Shown: positions 44,406 to 52,230 of the stretch, piece after piece
Layout: each line of letters begins with the position of its first letter
Position numbering within the stretch: position 1 is the first letter of the stretch
DNA from: Pseudooceanicola sediminis
GTDB taxonomy: Bacteria; Pseudomonadota; Alphaproteobacteria; Rhodobacterales; Rhodobacteraceae
NCBI RefSeq assembly: GCF_003575965.1
Contig: NZ_QWJJ01000015.1
Location: forward strand, 1-64,000
DNA length: 64,000 bases
Direction: 5' to 3'
Program-made: the position numbers and the translations under genes
The notes under the pieces: model-generated
The model's input: the letters and a program-made list of their open reading frames with translations, nothing else
The model's database searches: none
Told to the model about the DNA's origin: nothing

Positions 44406-45230
44406 ATGGCAGAAATGTCTCGGCCCGGCCTCGCCGGAGCTGGCAAGAATGGTGACGACGGCCTTTTGCCGAAGCATCACCGCGTCTACCTGATCCTCCG
44501 CCAGGAAATCGAGGACGGGGTCTATGCCGATGCCGCGACCATGGCGGGCGAACTGGCCCTGGCCGAACGGTTCGACGTCTCCAGGATCACGGTTCGCAAG
44601 GCGATGGACAGGCTGACGCAGGAAGGTTGGGTCGAACGGCAGCGCGGCAGGGGCACCTTCGTGCGCACCCGCGCCGCGCCCTCGCATGTCGGGGCCAGCC
44701 TTTCGGGCAATATCGAAAACCTCGTGGCCATGGGGCTCCAGACGGATGTGGAGCTGATCGAGCTGACTTACGCCGTCGCGCCGGGGCCGGTCTGCGCCAT
44801 GATGGGGGCCGCGCCGGGAACGGTGATGCAGCGCGCGGTGCGCGTGCGCAGTCACGAAGGCGTGCCGTTCAGCCACCTGACCACATGGTTGCCCGAAGAC
44901 ATCGGACGCAGCTTTACGGCAGAAGAAATGCAGCGCACCCCGCTGCTACGTCTGATCGAACGCGCCGGCCATCGGATCGCCACCGCCCGTCAGGCGATAA
45001 CGGCCAAGCTGGCCACCCCCGAAGTGGCCCGCCTGCTGGGCATCGAACCGGGCGAGGCCCTGCTGTCGGTGCGCCGTCAGGTCTACGACGATGCCGGCCA
45101 GTTGGTGGAATACATCAGCGGCCTCTACCGCCCCGATACCTATGAACACGAGATGGAATATGACCGCAGCCGCACCTCGGCGGCGGATTTCTGGACGACA
45201 AAAGACACCACGACCGGAGCTGTGACATGA
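44406..45230 (+). CDS. GntR-family regulator, HutC/UTRA type
   Basis: The 274-residue protein has an N-terminal winged helix (about 22-95; HHRVYLILRQEIEDGVY, RFDVSRITVRKAMDRLTQEGW, ERQRGRGTFVR) and a UTRA effector domain (about 100-250; FSHLTTWLPEDIG, LSVRRQVYDDAGQLVEYI). UTRA domains bind small organic ligands. ATG at 44406 follows AAGGGGAA; a longer frame is rejected. Its stop overlaps the ICL-like start in ATGA, so the regulator is coexpressed with the enzyme. It is divergent from the tct-leuCD operon and is probably its controller. Confidence 0.9.
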   Translation: MAEMSRPGLAGAGKNGDDGLLPKHHRVYLILRQEIEDGVYADAATMAGELALAERFDVSRITVRKAMDRLTQEGWVERQRGRGTFVRTRAAPSHVGASLSGNIENLVAMGLQTDVELIELTYAVAPGPVCAMMGAAPGTVMQRAVRVRSHEGVPFSHLTTWLPEDIGRSFTAEEMQRTPLLRLIERAGHRIATARQAITAKLATPEVARLLGIEPGEALLSVRRQVYDDAGQLVEYISGLYRPDTYEHEMEYDRSRTSAADFWTTKDTTTGAVT

Positions 45231-46087
45231 CCAATCTTAAGACCCTGCTGGCAGATGCCGACCGCGGAATCGTGGCCCCCGGGGTCTATGACGCTTTCAC
45301 GGCCTTGCTGGCCGAACAGGCGGGTTTCGACTGCCTGTACCTCTCCGGGGCCTCGATCGCCTACACGCGTCTCGGTCGTCCCGACATCGGCCTCGTCTCG
45401 GTCTCCGAGGTGATCGCCACGATCGAGCTGATCACCGACCGGGTCGGTCTGCCGGTCATCGTCGACGGCGATACCGGCTTTGGCAACGCGCTGAATGTCC
45501 AGCGCACGGTGCGCGGGTTCGAACGCGCAGGCGCACAGGCGATCCAGATGGAGGATCAGAGCTTTCCCAAGCGCTGCGGGCACCTGGCCGGCAAGAAACT
45601 GATCCCGGCAGAGGAGATGGTGGGCAAGATCCGCGCAGCGGTGGATGCCCGTCAGTCCAGCGACTTTCAGATCATCGCCCGCACCGATGCCATCGCCGTC
45701 GAAGATTTCGATGCAGCGCTCGACCGCGCCGAACTCTATGTCGAAGCCGGTGCCGATGTGCTCTTTATCGAAGCACCCCGCTCTCTGGCGCAGATGGATC
45801 AGATCGCCGCGCGCTTCCGCGACCGCCTGCCGCTGCTGGCGAACATGGTCGAGGGCGGCCAGACGCCGATGGGCTCCGCGCAGGAACTGCACGCCAGAGG
45901 GTTCCGCCTCGTCATCTTTCCCGGTGGCATCGCCCGCGCCATGCTGCGTCAGGGCCAGGCCTATTATGCCTCGCTCAGGGACAATGGCAGCAACGCACCG
46001 TTCAAGGCGCGGATGGCGGATTTCGACGAACTGAACCGCGCGATCGGCCTGCCGGAAATGCTGGAAAACGGCGCGCGCTACGAATGA
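45227..46087 (+). CDS. Isocitrate lyase/PEP mutase superfamily enzyme
   Basis: The 286-residue protein has the alpha/beta-barrel superfamily features: YLSGASIAYTRLGRPDIG, VIVDGDTGFGN (metal-binding Asp), EDQSFPKRCGHLAGKKL (KRCGH at 115-119, the lyase loop with catalytic Cys), IIARTDAIAVEDFDAALDRA and LANMVEGGQTP. The KRCGH loop is that of 2-methylisocitrate and 2,3-dimethylmalate lyases. Cleavage of a 2-hydroxy-dicarboxylate to pyruvate or glyoxylate plus a small acid is expected; oxaloacetate decarboxylase activity is a common alternative. Coexpressed with the UTRA regulator. Substrate unknown, but the LeuCD-type neighbour would supply a methylmalate-like acid. Confidence 0.9.
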   Translation: MTNLKTLLADADRGIVAPGVYDAFTALLAEQAGFDCLYLSGASIAYTRLGRPDIGLVSVSEVIATIELITDRVGLPVIVDGDTGFGNALNVQRTVRGFERAGAQAIQMEDQSFPKRCGHLAGKKLIPAEEMVGKIRAAVDARQSSDFQIIARTDAIAVEDFDAALDRAELYVEAGADVLFIEAPRSLAQMDQIAARFRDRLPLLANMVEGGQTPMGSAQELHARGFRLVIFPGGIARAMLRQGQAYYASLRDNGSNAPFKARMADFDELNRAIGLPEMLENGARYE

Positions 46088-46151
46088 TCCGTGCTCTCGA
46101 AGGCGGTGCGGCGCACGCCTCGCCTTCGTCAGCGCCCGCCATATCCCGGTG

Positions 46152-46760
46152 TCAGGCCAGGATCATGTCTGTCGCCTGCGCGCAGGTCATGATCTCCGTC
46201 ACCGATCCCAGCGATACCAGCGTGGCATCGTGCACCTCCTGCCGAAAGGCCGCGCAACCGTCCGACAACATGATCGTGTGAAGCCCGCGCAGATGCGCAT
46301 CGCGCAATGTGCTGGCCACACCGCCATTTGTGACGATCCCGCCAACGATCAGCGTATCCGCCCCGATATGGCGCAGGATGTATTCCAGGCGGGTCTGGTA
46401 GAATGCCGAGTAGTTGATCTTTTCGACGGTGAAATCCGCCGGTTGCAGGGTGTCGACAAGGTGATGCCCCCATGCGCCCGGCTCGAAATCGCCCCGTCCC
46501 AGAAAGGGGCGCAGCTCCTTCAGGTGCGGCGCAATCAGCGGATCACGCCCCTGGTGCGGCACCAGCGTGAACTGGGCAGAAACATAGCTGCCCCCCTTCG
46601 CGCGAAGGGCATCTGCCACCGGACGGATACGGCCGGGCAGGGGCAGAATCTCGTCTGCGGTCTGCCCTGCACGCCCATAGGCCCCCTTCGGATCCAGAAA
46701 ATCGTTCTGAAGGTCGATTGTCAGCAGGGCGGTGCGGGCAGGGTCAAACGCGTGGCTCAT
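46152..46760 (-). CDS. Isochorismatase-fold hydrolase with Gly in the cysteine site
   Basis: This 202-residue Rossmann-like hydrolase has LLTIDLQNDFLDP (Asp16), DFTVEKINYSAFYQT (Lys114) and GIVTNGGVASTLRDA. In cysteine hydrolases (nicotinamidase, carbamoylsarcosine amidase, maleamate amidase) the last reads TNxCVxxT and supplies the nucleophile. Here that position is Gly147. True isochorismatases such as EntB keep Asp and Lys but also have Gly there. An amidase mechanism is therefore unlikely; hydrolysis of an enol ether or another non-amide bond, or an inactive binding role, is more plausible. Good ribosome site AAGGAG. It is downstream of a GntR gene on the same strand. Confidence 0.88.
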   Translation of the reverse strand: MSHAFDPARTALLTIDLQNDFLDPKGAYGRAGQTADEILPLPGRIRPVADALRAKGGSYVSAQFTLVPHQGRDPLIAPHLKELRPFLGRGDFEPGAWGHHLVDTLQPADFTVEKINYSAFYQTRLEYILRHIGADTLIVGGIVTNGGVASTLRDAHLRGLHTIMLSDGCAAFRQEVHDATLVSLGSVTEIMTCAQATDMILA

Positions 46761-46807
46761 GAAATGTCTCCTTGGGGGCGGGGAGGGGCGAGAGAGAGAG
46801 AGGGAGT

Positions 46808-46820
46808 GGGGGGGGGGGGG
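46808..46820. repeat. Homopolymer run of 13 G
   Basis: Thirteen consecutive G (C on the coding strand) lie between the GntR stop and the isochorismatase-like start, next to an AG-dinucleotide run at about 46790-46801. Such runs slip in replication and are also difficult to sequence, so the length is uncertain. It is intergenic and does not change any protein. Confidence 0.7.
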
Positions 46821-46832
46821 CGATGCGGCGGG

Positions 46833-47663
46833 TCAGACCTGCGGCGCAGAACCGGGTATCCAGGACCGGCCATTGTCGCCTTCGACCCGCTGCATCGAAA
46901 TCTCGTAGTGATAAAGTTCGGGGCGATAGAGAACCCGGATGAATTCGACAGGCCGCCCGCCGGCATCAAAGACCACCCGCCGCGAATCGATCAGCGGCGC
47001 GCCCATGGGCACGCCCAATGCCGACGCCGATGTCCCGTCCGCCAGCGTCGCGCTGATCGTCTGTGTGGCCGAGGCGACGGCAACACCCGCCTGCTCCAAC
47101 TGGATCAGCACCGGGGTCTGCGATGGTTTCTGCCCCAGGATCATCGCTCCGATGTCTTCTGGCACCCAGACCTCCAGATACGACATCGGCTGATCGGCAA
47201 GGTAACGCACCCGTTGCGTCAGCAGGGCGCGGTCGCCGCCGCCCAGCCGCAGCTTGGCGGCGGCTTCCTGGCTTGCGATGACCATATCGGAAAACAGCAC
47301 CCGCACCGAGGTGTGGCGGCCCATCTGGCCCACGGTTTCCAACAGGCCGTCGATGCTCGAACTCATCGGTTGCGGGGGCAGGCGGTCCGACACCAGCGTG
47401 CCGCGTCCACGCTGCCGCACCACCAGCCCACTGTCGGCAAGTTCGTTCAGCGCCCGCTTGGCGGTGATCCGCGAAACGTCGAAGGTATCGCACAGCTCGG
47501 CCTCGCCCATCACCTTCTGGCCCGGCCGCAGCGCACCGGCATGGATCTGGTTTCGCAACAGCAGAAAAAGCTGTTGGTACAGCGGGACCGGAGAGGCCGA
47601 ATCCAGCGTGGCGTTATTTTGGGCTGTCACGTTCCGTCCCGCGAATGTTGTCTGGCCTGTCAT
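46833..47663 (-). CDS. GntR-family regulator, UTRA type (second copy in the block)
   Basis: The 276-residue regulator has a winged helix (about 26-95; SPVPLYQQLFLLLRNQI, DTFDVSRITAKRALNELADS, VRQRGRGTLVS) and a UTRA domain (about 110-260; YLEVWVPEDIGAMI, RRVVFDAGGRPVEFIRVLYRPE). It resembles the other GntR of the block but is clearly diverged. ATG at 47661-47663 is used; a TTG 36 bp upstream is less likely because a palindrome lies across it. It is divergent from the FAD monooxygenase and two 20-bp operators occupy the gap, so it probably controls both sides, including the isochorismatase-like gene behind it. Confidence 0.9.
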   Translation of the reverse strand: MTGQTTFAGRNVTAQNNATLDSASPVPLYQQLFLLLRNQIHAGALRPGQKVMGEAELCDTFDVSRITAKRALNELADSGLVVRQRGRGTLVSDRLPPQPMSSSIDGLLETVGQMGRHTSVRVLFSDMVIASQEAAAKLRLGGGDRALLTQRVRYLADQPMSYLEVWVPEDIGAMILGQKPSQTPVLIQLEQAGVAVASATQTISATLADGTSASALGVPMGAPLIDSRRVVFDAGGRPVEFIRVLYRPELYHYEISMQRVEGDNGRSWIPGSAPQV

Positions 47664-47679
47664 CTTTAACGTTGACTCA

Positions 47680-47731
47680 TTGATATATCTATATACCAAT
47701 TAAATGACCTATTGATATATCATTATATCAA
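47680..47731. promoter_or_regulatory. Two 20-bp GntR operator palindromes, 32 bp apart
   Basis: TTGATATA-TCTA-TATACCAA (47680-47699, one mismatch) and TTGATATA-TCAT-TATATCAA (47712-47731, perfect) lie in the divergent gap between the GntR gene and the FAD monooxygenase gene. Their centres are 32 bp apart, three helical turns, so bound dimers would lie on one DNA face. AT content is much higher than in the surroundings. Confidence 0.75.
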
Positions 47732-47778
47732 CCCTGCCCGGGAAGGGCCATATCTGATGTACGGAAGGAAAGACGCGC

Positions 47779-48951
47779 GTGGCGAACAGGACAATACTCA
47801 TCGTCGGAGCGGGCCCTGTCGGGCTTACCCTTGCGTGGCAACTGGTCAGCGCCGGGTTCGACGTGAAGGTTTTCGAGGCAGAGAGCGAAATTTCCGACCA
47901 GTTGCGCGCCTCGACCTTTCACCCGCCGACACTGGATATGTTCGATGCCTCCGGAATCACGGCCAAGCTGATCGCTGCGGGCCGGATCACGCCCACCTGG
48001 CAGATCCGTATGCACGAAACGGGAGAGCGCGCCGAATTCGACCTTGGCGTGCTGGCCGATGACACGGCGCACCCCTATCGGCTGCAATGCCGCCAGGCGA
48101 ACCTCAGCCGTGCCCTGCTGGCGATGCTGCCCGCAGATACGGTGCACTTCGGCGCAGAGGTCAGCGCGGTATCCCAGGACACAAGGGGCGTCAGTGTCGT
48201 CGCGAACGGCGAAACGCATCGGGGCTGGGCGGTGGTCGGCTGCGACGGCGCGCGCAGCCTGGTGCGCCACGCCGTCGGCGCGGATTTCGAGGGCACGACC
48301 TATCCTGAAAGCACCATTCTGGTGACGACGCATTTCCCCTTCGATCAGCACCTCGATGACCTGTCCGGCGTGAACTACATCTGGAAACCGGGCGGCACCT
48401 ACTCCCTGCTGCGCCTGCCCGATCTCTGGCGCGTCTCGCTGCACCCAGAAGACGGGCAAAGCCCCGAAGACGCGCTGAGCGATGCCTCCATCCGGGCCCA
48501 GACCCTTGCCGTGGTGCCGGAGGCGGGCAATATCGACATCGTCGAAAAGCGTATCTACCGCGTGCACCGCCGTGTCGCCTCGACCTATCGCAAGGGGATG
48601 GTCTTTCTGTGCGGGGATGCGGCCCACCTCAATTCACCCAAGGGCGGGATGGGGCTGAACGGGGGCGTGCACGATGCCTTCAACCTGGCGGAAAAGCTGG
48701 CCGGGGTGGCCGCCGGCGCGGACGACGCGCTGCTGGATCGCTATGAGGCGCAGCGGCGCCCGGTGGCCCGCGATGACATCCTCGCCCAGGCAGATGAAAA
48801 CCGCCGCCGCATGAACACGACCGACCAGACCGAACGACTGACCCACCTGCGCAACCTCCAGGCCATTGCCGCCGACCCGGCAAAGGCGCGTGACTTCCTG
48901 TTGCGCTCGTCCATGATCAGCGGCCTGCGCCGCACGCGTGAACTGGCATGA
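47779..48951 (+). CDS. FAD-dependent group A monooxygenase, GTG start
   Basis: The 390-residue flavoprotein has the class A hydroxylase motifs: ILIVGAGPVGLTLAWQL (GxGxxG, residues about 6-22), VVGCDGARSLVRHA (DG fingerprint) and MVFLCGDAAHLNSPKGGMGLNGGV with an N-terminal GD fingerprint. It uses NAD(P)H, FAD and O2, typically to hydroxylate an aromatic or heteroaromatic ring; some members also open a pyridine ring. A GTG at 47779 follows AAGGAAAG. The operators upstream suggest GntR control. The aldehyde dehydrogenase follows 178 bp later. No ring-cleavage dioxygenase lies nearby, so the product is not obvious. Confidence 0.9.
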   Translation: MANRTILIVGAGPVGLTLAWQLVSAGFDVKVFEAESEISDQLRASTFHPPTLDMFDASGITAKLIAAGRITPTWQIRMHETGERAEFDLGVLADDTAHPYRLQCRQANLSRALLAMLPADTVHFGAEVSAVSQDTRGVSVVANGETHRGWAVVGCDGARSLVRHAVGADFEGTTYPESTILVTTHFPFDQHLDDLSGVNYIWKPGGTYSLLRLPDLWRVSLHPEDGQSPEDALSDASIRAQTLAVVPEAGNIDIVEKRIYRVHRRVASTYRKGMVFLCGDAAHLNSPKGGMGLNGGVHDAFNLAEKLAGVAAGADDALLDRYEAQRRPVARDDILAQADENRRRMNTTDQTERLTHLRNLQAIAADPAKARDFLLRSSMISGLRRTRELA

Positions 48952-49129
48952 CGGTGCACCCCCGCCTGCCTGTTGTCCTGTTTGCCTGTGCGGGCTGTCG
49001 CACGCCCCGCCGCGCCCGCAGACCTCGCCGGCCCCATCCATTTCCCGCCGTCGGAAACAGCGGTCCCTGCCACGGGGCGCGCCCAGTCTTCGCACGGCGG
49101 CGCCCACCTGCCATGAAAGACCCGAGACT

Positions 49130-50620
49130 ATGACATTTGCCCTTCCCATCACGCCGCCGTCCCGTGTTGCCGGACTGGTTTCCGGCAAGCCGTCCCTTGG
49201 CGGCGGCGTCGATCTGCCGGTGTTTTACCCGGCCACCGGCGCGCAGATCTCAACCCTGACCGAAGATGACGCCGCCGCCGTCGATGCCGCCGTCCTGGCC
49301 GCCCGCGCCGCCTTTGATCGTGGCCCCTGGCCGGGCCTGTCGGTCGCGAAACGGATCGAGGTTCTGGAGGATTGCCGCGACACCATCCTTGCCAACGTCG
49401 ACGAACTGGCGCGACTGGAATGCGCCGCGACCGGCCTCGTTCTCAAGGAACTCAAGGCCCGCCACATGCTGCGCGCTGCCTCGAACTTTCGCTTCTTTGG
49501 CGAATATATCTCGCAGGCCGCCGGCCAGAGCTATACCCAGACCGAAGGCTACATGACCTACGTGACCCGCGAACCCGTGGGGGTCGCCGCGCTGATCGCG
49601 CCATGGAACGCCCCCATCGCGCTGGCCACGATGAAGATCGCCGCCGCCTTGGCCTTCGGAAACACCGCCGTGCTGAAACCATCGGAACAGACGCCGCTGG
49701 CGCTGGCCCGCCTGGTCGAACTGCTTCAGGAGGTGCTGCCCGAAGGGGTGCTGAACCTCGTCAACGGGCGGGGCACCGTCACCGGGGCTGCGCTGGTGGC
49801 GCATCCGGGCGTGGACCTGATCAGCTTTACCGGCGGCACCGAAACCGGGCGTTCGATCATGTCCGCGGCCGGGCGCAACCTTGTGCCCTGCACGATGGAA
49901 CTGGGCGGCAAATCCGCCAATATCATCTTTGCTTCCGCCGATCCCGACCGCGCGCTCGACGGGGCGCTTCAGGGGATCTTCTCGAACAACGGGCAGCAAT
50001 GCCTGGCCGGGTCCCGGATCCTGGTCGAACGCCCGATCTTCGACGATTTCGTCGCCCGTTTCCGCGATCGCGCCGCAAAGGTCCGCGTCGGTGATCCGCT
50101 GGCAGACGAGACCGAGGTCGGCCCCCTTGCCTCGCTGTCGCACATGAACCGCGTCCTGTCCTTTGCCGACACGGCCCGAGAGGACGGCGGCAGCCTGCTG
50201 ATCGGCGGCACCCGGCGTGACGATCTGGGCGAGGGGTATTTCATCTCTCCCACCGCTGTGCTGGCCCGCTCGAATGCCGATCGCTGCGCCCAGCAAGAGA
50301 TTTTCGGCCCCTTCGCCACCTTCATCCCGTTCGACGGCGTGGACGAGGCAGTGGCCATCGCGAATGACACGGCCTTCGGCCTTGTCAGCTATGTCTGGTC
50401 GGATCACATGCCGACCGTCATGGCGACGACCCCGCGTCTGCGCTCTGGCGTGGTCTGGGTGAACACCCCGATGATGCGCGAACTGCGCGCGCCGTTCGGT
50501 GGGTTCAAGACGTCGGGCGTGGGCCGCGAAGGCGGCGCCTCCTGCGAGGCATTCTACACAGAAGAGAAGACCACGACGATCCCGCTTTCGCCCCCGCCGC
50601 TGCGTCGGTTCGGGGCCTGA
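49130..50620 (+). CDS. NAD(P)-dependent aldehyde dehydrogenase (HpaE/semialdehyde type)
   Basis: The 496-residue enzyme has all ALDH features: NFRFFGEYI region, VTREPVGVAALIAPWNAP, AVLKPSEQTPLALARL, LISFTGGTETGRSIM (split), the Glu in MELGGKSAN and the catalytic Cys in SNNGQQCLAGSR. The substrate-lid region resembles HpaE/2-hydroxymuconic-semialdehyde dehydrogenases. ATG at 49130 follows ATGAAAGACCCGAGACT, with a weak site; upstream in-frame sequence is rejected as Cys/Pro-rich. It would oxidise an aldehyde formed by the FAD monooxygenase step. It is upstream of the TRAP transporter genes. Confidence 0.92.
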   Translation: MTFALPITPPSRVAGLVSGKPSLGGGVDLPVFYPATGAQISTLTEDDAAAVDAAVLAARAAFDRGPWPGLSVAKRIEVLEDCRDTILANVDELARLECAATGLVLKELKARHMLRAASNFRFFGEYISQAAGQSYTQTEGYMTYVTREPVGVAALIAPWNAPIALATMKIAAALAFGNTAVLKPSEQTPLALARLVELLQEVLPEGVLNLVNGRGTVTGAALVAHPGVDLISFTGGTETGRSIMSAAGRNLVPCTMELGGKSANIIFASADPDRALDGALQGIFSNNGQQCLAGSRILVERPIFDDFVARFRDRAAKVRVGDPLADETEVGPLASLSHMNRVLSFADTAREDGGSLLIGGTRRDDLGEGYFISPTAVLARSNADRCAQQEIFGPFATFIPFDGVDEAVAIANDTAFGLVSYVWSDHMPTVMATTPRLRSGVVWVNTPMMRELRAPFGGFKTSGVGREGGASCEAFYTEEKTTTIPLSPPPLRRFGA

Positions 50621-50659
50621 GCGTACAATAAAATCCAACAGGGAAATCAGGAAACGCAC

Positions 50660-51670
50660 ATGTCTTATATCAGAACATTCGCCATGTCCGCCGCGCTTGC
50701 GGTGGCCGCGCTTGCCGCGCCCGTCCAGGCCCAGGAAAGCATCAAGGTCGGCACCTTCGTGCCGGAACAATCCACCGGCGTGGCCCAGGTCATCAAGCCC
50801 TGGCTCGAGGCCGTCCAGGCCGAGGCCGGTGATACCGTGCGCATGCAACCCTTCTGGGGCGGCACGCTGGGCAAGGACCCCTACAAGCAATTCGAACTGG
50901 TACAGAACGGTGTCGCGGATGCGACCTGGGTGCTGCCGGGCTATACGGCGGGCCAGTTCCCGGAAATGGGCATCTTCGAACTGCCCTTCCTGTTCCGCAC
51001 GGCACAGGAGGCGTCTCTGGTCGGCTGGAAGCTTAACGAGATGGGCCTGCTGACGGGCCTCGACGGGGTTCACATGGTGGGCTTCTTTGCCGCCGAACCC
51101 AACGCCATCTTCCTCAGCACGCCGGTCGACAGCCTGGAAGGGCTGGCCAACCTCAAGATCCGCTCGGCAGGCTCGATTCAGGCCAAGTGGCTTGAAAGCC
51201 TCGGCGCCGCGCCGCAAACCCTGTCGTCGGCCGAATTCAACGAAGGCCTGTCGCGTGGCACGGTCGATGGCGCCATTCAGGGCTGGACGGGGATGAAGAC
51301 CTTCAAGTCGCTGCCGCTGGTCGAACAGGCCATCGAGGCCCCCGCCGGCGCGATCCCCTTCCTGCTGCTGATGAACGAACGCAAATGGGAAAGCCTCTCG
51401 CCCGAGTTGCAGGAGATTGTCATGAAGCATGGCGGTGCCGCCTTCGCCGAGGCCGGCGGCAACGCCTATGCCTCTGCCGGGGCCGCGATCCGCGAAGAGG
51501 TCGAGGCCGAGGGCCGGATCTCTCTCATGACCTTCACCGACGAAGAGCTGGCCAGCTACGAAGATTCCGTCCAGCCGATCTACGACGACTGGATCGCGGC
51601 GACCCCGAACGGGCAGGCCGTCTATGATGCAACGGTAAAGCTGCTCGGCGAAATCCGCGGCAAGGACTGA
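50660..51670 (+). CDS. dctP: TRAP transporter substrate-binding protein DctP
   Basis: The 336-residue periplasmic protein has a Sec signal peptide (YIRTFAMSAALAVAALAAPVQAQ) and the DctP core: SIKVGTFVPEQS, WGGTLGKDPYKQFELVQNG, ELPFLFRTAQEA, NLKIRSAGSI with the family's ligand-binding Arg, and DGAIQGWTGMK. It binds a carboxylate for the DctQM permease. It starts the transporter part of the operon, 40 bp after the aldehyde dehydrogenase. Confidence 0.93.
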   Translation: MSYIRTFAMSAALAVAALAAPVQAQESIKVGTFVPEQSTGVAQVIKPWLEAVQAEAGDTVRMQPFWGGTLGKDPYKQFELVQNGVADATWVLPGYTAGQFPEMGIFELPFLFRTAQEASLVGWKLNEMGLLTGLDGVHMVGFFAAEPNAIFLSTPVDSLEGLANLKIRSAGSIQAKWLESLGAAPQTLSSAEFNEGLSRGTVDGAIQGWTGMKTFKSLPLVEQAIEAPAGAIPFLLLMNERKWESLSPELQEIVMKHGGAAFAEAGGNAYASAGAAIREEVEAEGRISLMTFTDEELASYEDSVQPIYDDWIAATPNGQAVYDATVKLLGEIRGKD

Positions 51671-51683
51671 AGGACAGGGCGCC

Positions 51684-52229
51684 ATGACCACCTCTGCAAG
51701 ACTTGACCGCATCACCCAGAAGGCCGCCGTGATCGGCTTCATGGGCCTGGTGATCATGGCGCTGCTGATCACCTGGGACGGGGCAGCGCGCTATATGTGG
51801 CTGCCCCGGATCTCGGGCTTTTCGGACTACGGCGAAGTCGTCTTTCCCATCGTCATCGCCAGCTGCTTTCCCGCCGGGCTGCTGCGCCAGACCAACGTCA
51901 CCGTACGGGTGTTCGGCAATCTCGGCGGGCCGCGTGTCCATGCCGCGCTGGAAACCTTCGGCGCGGTGCTGACGCTGGCCTTTTTCGGCCTGCTGACCTG
52001 GCAGTTCATCCGCCTCACGGGCCAGTTCGAGGCAGGCGGCCGCACCACCAGGACAATCGGCGTGATGCTGGCTCCCTGGTGGTACGTGACCACCGCCATC
52101 ATGGCCATTTGCGTCCCGGTTCAGGCCTTTGTCGCCTGGTCCTGGCTGGTGGCCACCGTCAAGGGCGATCTGCCCGATATCGCCAGCCTTCGCGACGACG
52201 CCGAAGAGCTGATGGAACTGGAAGGCTGA
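51684..52229 (+). CDS. dctQ: TRAP transporter small permease DctQ
   Basis: The 181-residue protein has four predicted helices (about 15-40, 55-75, 90-115, 130-155) with the DctQ pattern: DRITQKAAVIGFMGLV, FSDYGEVVFPIVIAS and MLAPWWYVTTAIMAI. It is 14 bp downstream of dctP and 2 bp upstream of dctM, so it is cotranslated. It forms the scaffold that joins the binding protein and the channel. Confidence 0.9.
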   Translation: MTTSARLDRITQKAAVIGFMGLVIMALLITWDGAARYMWLPRISGFSDYGEVVFPIVIASCFPAGLLRQTNVTVRVFGNLGGPRVHAALETFGAVLTLAFFGLLTWQFIRLTGQFEAGGRTTRTIGVMLAPWWYVTTAIMAICVPVQAFVAWSWLVATVKGDLPDIASLRDDAEELMELEG

Positions 52230-52230
52230 C

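Noticed and set aside
46786-46832. CRISPR or minisatellite in the G/AG-rich gap
   Set aside because: It is a homopolymer and dinucleotide run without spacer structure.
49250-51772. 840-codon open frame antisense to aldehyde dehydrogenase and dctP
   Set aside because: It spans two well-supported genes on the other strand and its translation has no recognisable domain.
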